Source: Streptomyces sp. NBC_00236
Lineage (GTDB): Bacteria > Actinomycetota > Actinomycetes > Streptomycetales > Streptomycetaceae
DNA length: 64,000 bases
Direction: 5' to 3'
NCBI RefSeq assembly: GCF_036195045.1
Contig: NZ_CP108100.1
Location: forward strand, 6,138,001-6,202,000
Below the pieces are notes generated by a model. That model was given only the letters and a program-made list of their open reading frames with translations, did not search any database and was not told the origin of the DNA. This document shows, piece by piece, positions 58,058 to 64,000 of the stretch (position 1 is its first letter; each line of letters starts with the position of its first letter). The translations under genes were made by a program, and so were the position numbers.

Positions 58058-58651
58058 ATGGAAGCTTTCACCGCACACACCGGCCGGGCCGTCCCGCTGC
58101 GCCGCAGCAACGTCGACACCGACCAGATCATCCCCGCCCACTGGCTGAAGAAGGTCACCCGGGACGGCTTCGAGGACGGGCTCTTCGAGGCCTGGCGCAA
58201 GGACGAGAACTTCGTCCTCAACCGCCCGGAGCGCCAAGGCGCGTCGGTCCTGGTGGCCGGCCCCGACTTCGGCACCGGCTCGTCGCGCGAGCACGCCGTC
58301 TGGGCGCTCCAGAACTACGGCTTCAAGACCGTCATCTCCTCCCGGTTCGCCGACATCTTCCGCGGTAACTCGCTGAAGAACGGGCTGTTGACCGTGGTCC
58401 TGGACCAGCAGGTCGTCGACGCCCTCTGGGACCTGGCCGAGGCCGACCCGACGGCCGAGATCACCGTCGACCTGGAGAAGCGACAGGTCCTCGCGGAGGG
58501 CATCACCGCCGACTTCGAGCTCGACGAGAACGCCCGCTGGCGGTTGCTGAACGGGCTGGACGACATCAGCCTCACCCTTCAGAACGAAGCGGACATCGCG
58601 GCCTACGAAGCGGCCAGGCCGGCCCACAAGCCCCGTACAATTAACGCCTGA
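58058..58651 (+). CDS. leuD: 3-isopropylmalate dehydratase small subunit
   Basis: 197 residues: [25 protein letters not shown], the active-site Ser loop [17 protein letters not shown] and [18 protein letters not shown] are LeuD hallmarks. It starts 5 bp after the leuC stop and is cotranscribed. A strong hairpin follows. Confidence 0.96.
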   Translation: MEAFTAHTGRAVPLRRSNVDTDQIIPAHWLKKVTRDGFEDGLFEAWRKDENFVLNRPERQGASVLVAGPDFGTGSSREHAVWALQNYGFKTVISSRFADIFRGNSLKNGLLTVVLDQQVVDALWDLAEADPTAEITVDLEKRQVLAEGITADFELDENARWRLLNGLDDISLTLQNEADIAAYEAARPAHKPRTINA

Positions 58652-58668
58652 GCAGCGCGTTTCCCGTA

Positions 58669-58700
58669 CTGCGCCCCCTGCCATCTGGTAGGGGGCGCAG
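58669..58700 (+). terminator. Terminator of leuCD
   Basis: CTGCGCCCCCTGCC pairs with GGTAGGGGGCGCAG (14 positions with one G-T) across an ATCT loop, 18 nt after the leuD stop. Confidence 0.75.
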
Positions 58701-58755
58701 TCGCTTGTTGAGACCCCGTCGGGCGACAACTCGCCCCAGATGGCACAATCGGTGC

Positions 58756-58983
58756 ATGGAACGCGACAGCCAACTCAAGCTTTACGGCCAAGTCGCCGAC
58801 CAATTGAAGGAAGCGCACTCACGAGTGCGTGCACTGCAAGTCCCGGAGGGCGTACGGATGGCGCTGAACCGGAAGCTGTTGGTCGTCACGGCCGCGGCAA
58901 AGCACGATCTACCGGATGCGGCAAGGCGTCTGGACCGGTTGATGAAGGACCTCGATGAGGGCCGATTCCCCGAAGGTGACTGA
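58756..58983 (+). CDS. Small conserved helical protein between leuD and hupS
   Basis: 75 residues, MERDSQLKLYGQVADQLKEA through ALNRKLLVVTAAAKHDLPDAARRL to DLDEGRFPEGD. It is predicted largely alpha-helical with heptad-like hydrophobic spacing; no signal peptide or known motif. The start was set at ATG 58756, where charged helical sequence begins. The same position in other streptomycetes carries a small hypothetical protein, to my recollection. Function unknown. Confidence 0.75.
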   Translation: MERDSQLKLYGQVADQLKEAHSRVRALQVPEGVRMALNRKLLVVTAAAKHDLPDAARRLDRLMKDLDEGRFPEGD

Positions 58984-59126
58984 CTCTGCGGAACTGCGCA
59001 GCGGTCGACTTCGTTGCGGCACTAGGGTGATTAGCCCGTTTCGTGTTTGATTTGCGGTATATATCTGCCTAACGTGCGAAAAAGCCTGAACAGTTTCGTT
59101 CGGGCGATGTCTCCGAAGGGGAAGAC

Positions 59127-59798
59127 GTGAACAAGGCGCAGCTCGTAGAAGCGATTGCCGACAAGGTCGGCGGCCGTCAGCAGGCCGCGGACGCCGTCGA
59201 TGCGGTGCTCGACGCGATCGTTCGTGCGGTTGTCGCAGGTGACCGGGTTTCGGTCACCGGCTTCGGCTCGTTCGAGAAGGTCGACCGCCCCGCCCGTTAC
59301 GCCCGCAACCCGCAGACGGGTGAGCGCGTACGGGTCAAGAAGACCTCGGTGCCCCGTTTCCGTGCGGGACAGGGCTTCAAGGACCTGGTGAGCGGCTCGA
59401 AGAAGCTCCCCAAGAACGACGTGGCCGTGAAGAAGGCCCCCAAGGGCAGCCTCTCGGGCGGTTCTTCCACCCGTACGACGGCCAAGGCCGCCGCGAAGAA
59501 GGCGACCGCCAAGAAGGCCGTGGCGAAGAAGGCCACCGCCAAGAAGACCGTGGCAGCGTCGAAGACGACGGCCGCGGCCAAGAAGACCACCGCGAAGAAG
59601 ACGTCCGCGGCGGCGAAGAAGACCACGGCGGCCGCCAAGAAGGCGACCCCGGCAGCGGCGAAGAAGACGACGACCGCCAAGAAGGCCGTCGCCGCCAAGA
59701 CCGCGCCCGCCAAGAAGACCACGGCGAAGAAGGCGCCCGCGAAGAAGACCACCGCGCGCAAGACCACGGCCAAGAAGGCCACTGCACGCAAGAAGTGA
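59127..59798 (+). CDS. hupS: HU-family nucleoid protein with Lys/Ala-rich tail
   Basis: 223 residues from GTG with GAAGGGGAAG upstream. Residues 1-94 are a full HU domain (NKAQLVEAIADKVGG, VTGFGSFEKVDRPARYARNP). The remaining ~120 residues are KKTTA/KKA repeats like eukaryotic histone H1 tails, the mark of actinobacterial HupS/Hlp proteins. HupS condenses the nucleoid and is prominent in spores. The promoter region (58990-59125) is AT-rich for this genome with TATATATCT near 59058. Confidence 0.95.
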   Translation: MNKAQLVEAIADKVGGRQQAADAVDAVLDAIVRAVVAGDRVSVTGFGSFEKVDRPARYARNPQTGERVRVKKTSVPRFRAGQGFKDLVSGSKKLPKNDVAVKKAPKGSLSGGSSTRTTAKAAAKKATAKKAVAKKATAKKTVAASKTTAAAKKTTAKKTSAAAKKTTAAAKKATPAAAKKTTTAKKAVAAKTAPAKKTTAKKAPAKKTTARKTTAKKATARKK

Positions 59799-59832
59799 GG
59801 ACCGGAACCTCAGGGTTCCTCACACACGCGCC

Positions 59833-59862
59833 GGGCCGGGCTCCCCTCGGGGAGCCCGGCCC
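59833..59862 (+). terminator. Terminator of hupS
   Basis: GGGCCGGGCTCCC pairs with GGGAGCCCGGCCC around a 4-nt CTCG loop, 34 nt after the hupS stop. It may also serve the leftward gene that ends at 59882. Confidence 0.75.
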
Positions 59863-59881
59863 GCGGGCTGTTCCGGGACGC

Positions 59882-60085
59882 TCAGAACGTCTGCAGCGTG
59901 ACCAGGGTGATCCGCAGCGCGGCACCCTCGCCCTGCCCCTCGATCCGCACCCGTTGCCCCGGACGCAGCAGCCGCAGGCCGCCGGCGTCGAAGGCCGGGG
60001 CGTCGAAGTCCACCGGGGTGCCGTCGTCGAGCAGCACGCTGCCGGTGCGGGTCTCGGGGTCGTACGTGTACGAGGTCGCCTGCAT
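59882..60085 (-). CDS. Small beta-rich (OB-like) hypothetical protein
   Basis: 67 residues: MQATSYTYDPETRTGSVLLD, DGTPVDFDAPAF, LRPGQRVRIEGQGEG and LRITLVTLQTF. The alternating hydrophobic strands and RPGQRVRIE turn resemble short cold-shock/S1-like OB folds, but no RNP motif is present. It starts 10 bp after the cofC stop on the same strand and is probably cotranscribed. Function unknown. Confidence 0.7.
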   Translation of the reverse strand: MQATSYTYDPETRTGSVLLDDGTPVDFDAPAFDAGGLRLLRPGQRVRIEGQGEGAALRITLVTLQTF

Positions 60086-60095
60086 GGGCGGCAGC

Positions 60096-60779
60096 CTATC
60101 GGTCCGCCGCCCGGACCCCCGCGGCCCAGCGGCCCGCCGTGTACGGACCGACCCCCAGCTCCAGCGCCGCCCGCAGATCGTCGCCCGTGTCCACGTCCCG
60201 GCGGACCGAATCGATGCCGGACAGTGTGATCTCCACGGCCCCCGACGCGAGATGCCGGGCCCTGGAGAGGCCGCCGAAAGACGGGCGCAATTCCACGCCC
60301 GGCCCAGCGGCAAGAAATGTCGTTCCGATTCCTGCGGCATCGCACACGAAAGCCCGGGGAAAAGCGGCAGAGAATTCGAGTACGCGGGACAATTCCGCCG
60401 GCCGGAGTGCGGGCAGATCGGCGTTGAGTACGGCGAGGGCCGCCCGCGGCCGGCTCGTGCGCACCGCGCGTTCACCGTGTGCGAGCGCGGCGTTGAGCCC
60501 GGCGGCCGGGGTGTCGGCCACGATCCTGGCCCCGAGCGCCGCCAGCGCCGCCCCGGCCGTCGTGTCGTCCGTGACGACCACCACATCGGCGACCCCCGGG
60601 CAGGACAGCGCGGCGGACACGGTGTCCCGGGCGAACGCCAGGGCGAGCCGAGGCCGCAACAGGGCCCCGGAAGCGGGCGTCAGCCTGCTCTTCGCCCGCG
60701 CCAGGGGCTTCAACGGGACGACCAGTGACCAGGGGCCGGTCGGGTCGGTGTTCGTGGCGGTCTCCCCCTCGATGCGCAT
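60096..60779 (-). CDS. cofC: Phospholactate/PEP guanylyltransferase of F420 biosynthesis
   Basis: 227 residues. The nucleotidyltransferase fold has LVVPLKPLARAKSRL (CofC/FbiD signature), VVVVTDDTTAGAAL, AVLNADLPALRP (metal/nucleotide-binding Asp) and DVDTGDDLRAALELG. CofC/FbiD activates 2-phospholactate, or PEP in mycobacteria, with GTP as the first committed step toward coenzyme F420. The gene is divergent from the acyltransferase-gpsA-ddl genes. Also called fbiD. Confidence 0.9.
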   Translation of the reverse strand: MRIEGETATNTDPTGPWSLVVPLKPLARAKSRLTPASGALLRPRLALAFARDTVSAALSCPGVADVVVVTDDTTAGAALAALGARIVADTPAAGLNAALAHGERAVRTSRPRAALAVLNADLPALRPAELSRVLEFSAAFPRAFVCDAAGIGTTFLAAGPGVELRPSFGGLSRARHLASGAVEITLSGIDSVRRDVDTGDDLRAALELGVGPYTAGRWAAGVRAADR

Positions 60780-60939
60780 GGCCGCCTATTCTCGCCTGCC
60801 GGTGCGACAACCCGGAGGGTCGGTCCCGAAGGTGAGGCGTACGGTGTTCTCGACAGAGCAGGGGCCTGGGGCCAGACTTGACCGTCGGTAGTCGGCCGGC
60901 AGTCAGCTCCACAGTCAGGCCATAGAGGAAGGTGTCCGA

Positions 60940-61692
60940 GTGTCCCGCCGCAGAATCGGCTTCTGGTACCGCCTGGCAGCGGTCATCGCGAAACCGCCGC
61001 TGGTGATTCTGTTCAAGCGCGACTGGCGGGGAATGGAACACATTCCGGCCGACGGCGGATTCATCACCGCGGTCAATCACAACTCGTACCTGGACCCGCT
61101 TTCGTACGGGCATTTCCAGTACAACACCGGGCGGGTGCCGCGGCTCCTGGCCAAGGCGGGCCTCTTCAAGACCCCCTTCGTCGGCATGATGCTGCGCGGC
61201 ACCGGCCAGATCCCCGTGTACCGCGAGACGACGAACGCGCTGGACGCCTTCCGGGCCGCCGTCGACGCGATCGAGCGCGGCGAGTGCGTCGCCTTCTACC
61301 CCGAGGGCACCCTCACCCGTGACCCCGACATGTGGCCCATGGCCGGCAAGACCGGCGCCGCCCGCGTCGCGTTGATGACCCGGGCCCCGGTCATCCCCGT
61401 CGCGCAGTGGGGCGCCAACCTGGCTGTGCCGCCGTACGCCACGGAGAAGAAGGTCCGCCTCTTCCCCCGCAAGACCCTCCAGGTCCAGGCGGGACCGCCC
61501 GTCGACCTCTCCCGGTTCTACGACCGGGAGCCCACGCCCGACGTGCTGCGCGAGGCGACCGAGGTCATCATGAGCGCGGTCACCGCGCAGCTGGAGGAGG
61601 TGCGCGGCGAGAAGGCTCCCGCCGAGCCCTACGACCACCGCAAGGCCCGAGCACAACAACGGCGCAAGGCCGAAGGAGAGGGACCCAAGTGA
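60940..61692 (+). CDS. 1-acyl-sn-glycerol-3-phosphate acyltransferase (PlsC-like)
   Basis: 250 residues from GTG. The HX4D catalytic motif is NHNSYLD (about residue 47), the phosphate-binding block is FYPEGTLTRDPDMWPM (about 124), and the C-terminal tail is basic. An amphipathic N-terminus suggests peripheral membrane association. It transfers acyl groups to lysophosphatidate in phospholipid synthesis. The stop overlaps gpsA by 4 nt (GTGA), coupling two consecutive functions of glycerophospholipid metabolism. Confidence 0.92.
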   Translation: MSRRRIGFWYRLAAVIAKPPLVILFKRDWRGMEHIPADGGFITAVNHNSYLDPLSYGHFQYNTGRVPRLLAKAGLFKTPFVGMMLRGTGQIPVYRETTNALDAFRAAVDAIERGECVAFYPEGTLTRDPDMWPMAGKTGAARVALMTRAPVIPVAQWGANLAVPPYATEKKVRLFPRKTLQVQAGPPVDLSRFYDREPTPDVLREATEVIMSAVTAQLEEVRGEKAPAEPYDHRKARAQQRRKAEGEGPK

Positions 61693-62699
61693 CGCACCCC
61701 GTAAAGGCAGCCGTCTTCGGAACCGGCTCATGGGGTACGGCCTTCGCCATGGTCCTCGCCGACGCGGGCTGCGACGTCACGCTCTGGGGGCGCCGGGCCG
61801 AGGTCGCCGAGGCCGTCAACACGACCCGTACCAACCCCGACTACCTGCCGGGCATCGAACTTCCCGCATCGGTCCGGGCCACCACGGACGCCGCCGAAGC
61901 GCTGCGCGGGGCCGACTTCGCGGTCCTCGTCGTGCCGTCCCAGACGCTGCGCGCCAACCTCGCCGACTGGGCCCCGCACCTGGAGCCGCAGACGGTCCTG
62001 GTCTCGCTGATGAAGGGCGTCGAACTCGGCACCGCGAAGCGGATGAGCGAGGTCATCGAGGACGTCACGAAGGTCTCCGCCGACCGCATCGCCGTCGTCA
62101 CCGGACCCAACCTCGCCAAGGAGATCGCCGAACGCCGCCCCGCCGCGGCCGTCGTCGCCTGTCAGGACGAGTCCGTCGCACGCCGCCTCCAGGCCGCCTG
62201 CCACACCCCGTACTTCCGCCCGTACACCAGCACCGACGTGGTCGGCTGCGAACTCGGGGGCGCCGTCAAGAACGTCATCGGGCTGGCCGTCGGCATCGCC
62301 GACGGCATGGGGCTCGGCGACAACACCAAGGGCTCGCTCATCACCCGCGGCCTCGCCGAGACCATCCGCCTCGGCGTGGCCATGGGCGCCGATCCGCTGA
62401 CCTTCTCCGGACTCGCGGGCCTCGGGGACCTGGTGGCGACCTGCTCGTCGCCGCTCTCGCGCAACCACACCTTCGGCACCAACCTCGGCCGCGGCATGAC
62501 GCTCCAGGAGACCATCGCCGTCACCAAGCAGACCGCCGAGGGCGTCAAGTCGTGCGAGTCGGTGCTTGACCTGGCCCGACGGCACGGAGTCGAGATGCCC
62601 CTCACCGAGACGGTCGTCAGCATCGTCCACGAGGGCAAGCCGCCGCTGGTCGCGCTCAAGGAACTGATGGCACGCAGCGCCAAGGCCGAACGGCACTGA
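61689..62699 (+). CDS. gpsA: Glycerol-3-phosphate dehydrogenase [NAD(P)+]
   Basis: 336 residues from GTG 61689. The NAD(P) motif is AVFGTGSWGTAFAMVLADAG; catalytic Lys regions are TGPNLAKEIA and GCELGGAVKNVIGLAVGIADG, followed by GLGDLVATCSSPLSRNHTFG. It reduces dihydroxyacetone phosphate to sn-glycerol-3-phosphate, the substrate pathway feeding PlsC-type acylation encoded immediately upstream. Confidence 0.96.
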   Translation: MTHPVKAAVFGTGSWGTAFAMVLADAGCDVTLWGRRAEVAEAVNTTRTNPDYLPGIELPASVRATTDAAEALRGADFAVLVVPSQTLRANLADWAPHLEPQTVLVSLMKGVELGTAKRMSEVIEDVTKVSADRIAVVTGPNLAKEIAERRPAAAVVACQDESVARRLQAACHTPYFRPYTSTDVVGCELGGAVKNVIGLAVGIADGMGLGDNTKGSLITRGLAETIRLGVAMGADPLTFSGLAGLGDLVATCSSPLSRNHTFGTNLGRGMTLQETIAVTKQTAEGVKSCESVLDLARRHGVEMPLTETVVSIVHEGKPPLVALKELMARSAKAERH

Positions 62700-62768
62700 C
62701 CCCGTTCGGCCCCGGACGGCCCCGGCCGCGCTGACGCGACCCGTACCAGCAGGTACGCTCATCGCGAT

Positions 62769-63926
62769 ATGAGCAGCGAGAACCTCCCCCAGAGTACGGA
62801 GCAGCAGCTCCGCAAGCCGCGTGTGGCCGTCGTGTTCGGCGGCCGCAGCTCCGAGCACGGCATTTCGGTGGTCACGGCCGGTGCGGTCCTGAACGCGATC
62901 GACCGGACGAAGTACGACGTCCTGCCGATCGGCATCACGACGGACGGCCGCTGGGCGCTCACCGCCGACGAACCCGAACGCATGGCCATCACGGACCGGA
63001 AGATGCCCGACGTGGCACAACTGGCCGAGTCCGACGAGGGCGGCGTGGTGCTCTCCGTCGATCCCGGCAGCCGTGAAGTGGTCTACAGCGAGCCCGGATC
63101 GGTCCCCAAGGCGCTCGGCGAGGTCGACGTCGTCTTCCCCGTCCTGCACGGTCCCTACGGTGAGGACGGCACGCTCCAGGGCCTCCTGGAGCTCTCCGGT
63201 GTGCCGTACGTCGGCGCCGGTGTCCTCGCCTCGGCGGTCGGCCAGGACAAGGAGTACATGAAGCGCGTCTTCACCTCCTTCGGGCTCCCCGTCGGGCCGT
63301 ACGTGGTCGTGCGCCCCCGCGAGTGGGACAACGACCCCCAGGGCGCCCGCGAGCGCATCACGGACTTCGCCGACGAGCACGGCTGGCCGCTCTTCATCAA
63401 GCCCGCCCGGGCCGGCTCTTCCATCGGCATCACCAAGGTCGACGACGTCTCCGGCCTCGACGAGGCGATCGAGGAGGCCCGCCGCCACGACCCCAAGTTC
63501 CTGGTGGAGTCGCTGCTGCGGGGCCGCGAGATCGAGTGCGGGGTGCTGGAGTTCGAGGACGGTCCGCGCGCCAGCGTGCCGGCCGAGATCCCGCCGGTCA
63601 CCTCGCACGACTTCTACGACTTCGAGGCCAAGTACATCGACGCGGCGTCCGGCATCGTGCCCGCCCCGCTCACCGAGGAGGAGACCGCCGAGGTCCAGCG
63701 GCTCGCCGTCGAGGCCTTCGAGGCAGCCTCCTGCGAGGGGCTGGTGCGTGCCGACTTCTTCCTCACCGAGGACGGCGGCTTCGTCATCAACGAGATCAAC
63801 ACCCTGCCGGGCTTCACCCCGATCTCCATGTACCCGCGGATGTGGCAGGAGAGCGGCGTCAGTTACCAGCAGCTGGTGGACCGGCTCATCCAGGCGGCGC
63901 TGGACCGGCCGACCGGCCTGCGCTGA
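62769..63926 (+). CDS. ddl: D-alanine--D-alanine ligase
   Basis: 385 residues. ATP-grasp ligase motifs are VAVVFGGRSSEHGISVVTAGAVL, FPVLHGPYGEDGTLQGLLE, YVGAGVLASAVGQDKEYMK, FIKPARAGSSIGITKV and FVINEINTLPGFTPISMYP. It makes the D-Ala-D-Ala end of peptidoglycan precursors. The 69-bp gap from gpsA has no obvious terminator, so part of the transcription may come from upstream. The ligase pocket contains the Tyr/Phe region ambiguous for D-Ala versus D-Lac; the ordinary D-Ala enzyme is expected. Confidence 0.96.
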   Translation: MSSENLPQSTEQQLRKPRVAVVFGGRSSEHGISVVTAGAVLNAIDRTKYDVLPIGITTDGRWALTADEPERMAITDRKMPDVAQLAESDEGGVVLSVDPGSREVVYSEPGSVPKALGEVDVVFPVLHGPYGEDGTLQGLLELSGVPYVGAGVLASAVGQDKEYMKRVFTSFGLPVGPYVVVRPREWDNDPQGARERITDFADEHGWPLFIKPARAGSSIGITKVDDVSGLDEAIEEARRHDPKFLVESLLRGREIECGVLEFEDGPRASVPAEIPPVTSHDFYDFEAKYIDAASGIVPAPLTEEETAEVQRLAVEAFEAASCEGLVRADFFLTEDGGFVINEINTLPGFTPISMYPRMWQESGVSYQQLVDRLIQAALDRPTGLR

Positions 63927-63943
63927 GGGGCACCAGGACGGCC

Positions 63944-63977
63944 GAGGGGGTGCGCTCCGGGCGGAGCGCACCCCCTC
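63944..63977 (+). terminator. Terminator after ddl
   Basis: GAGGGGGTGCGCTCC and its exact complement form a 15-bp stem with a 4-nt loop, 17 nt after the ddl stop. Confidence 0.75.
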
Positions 63978-64000
63978 GCAGCCCTTACAGACCGCTGGGA

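Noticed and set aside
59440..59795. Regular repeats as a CRISPR-like array
   Set aside because: The repeats are codon-level KKTA repeats within the open hupS frame, with no spacers or cas genes.

Overview
The window is high-GC DNA (strong G/C preference at third codon positions) from the chromosome of a Streptomyces or very close relative. The evidence is the two tandem 'conservons', the AccB/AccE acyl-CoA carboxylase pair, NdgR-leuCD, a lysine-rich HupS, a DUF397/XRE/ATPase (whiJ-like) locus and DasR-type operators. No transposase, integrase, phage gene or CRISPR array is visible.

Left part (1-30.4 kb) is an accessory region dominated by secreted hydrolases and small regulators. It holds a GH3 glucosidase (cut by the window edge), a secreted adenosine deaminase, a GntR/ABC operon, a GH25 lysozyme followed by a GH3 beta-N-acetylhexosaminidase, a whiJ-like regulatory trio, a CxxC flavoprotein with a methyltransferase, an M20 amidohydrolase, DinB, HIT and YceI proteins, a small secreted protein with a VanX-like zinc-site pattern, an XRE/cupin regulator beside an epoxide hydrolase, a GH64 beta-1,3-glucanase, a GH101 endo-alpha-N-acetylgalactosaminidase and a PL8 polysaccharide lyase. 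Two DasR-box (dre) matches stand in front of the GH25 and PL8 genes, and a perfect LacI-type palindrome stands in front of GH64. Several hydrolases therefore look tied to amino-sugar or glucan sensing.

Middle (30.5-37.9 kb) is a compact five-gene block: trypsin-like protease, PknG-like kinase, VWA/zinc-ribbon protein, four-helix membrane protein and orphan solute-binding lipoprotein. Three of its four junctions are overlapping. The kinase, membrane protein and lipoprotein have the architecture of the actinobacterial PknG-GlnX-GlnH nutrient-sensing cascade, here extended by a protease and a degenerate VWA protein and with a different class of binding protein. This is the best candidate for an under-described system.

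Right part (38-64 kb) is conserved core chromosome. Its order, as I remember it, matches the Streptomyces coelicolor SCO5535-SCO5560 region: accB-accE, conservon 2, conservon 1, a small repeat protein, an FAH-family protein, gltX, a HAD hydrolase, a Gln/Glu tRNA cluster, a DUF4188 protein, ndgR, leuC-leuD, hupS, cofC/fbiD, an acyltransferase, gpsA and ddl. The two cvnD genes share long runs of exact DNA identity while their cvnA and cvnC neighbours have diverged, which points to gene conversion. The alternating tRNA-Gln/tRNA-Glu cluster lies about 0.9 kb downstream of gltX, whose product is expected to charge both tRNAs in an organism without GlnRS.
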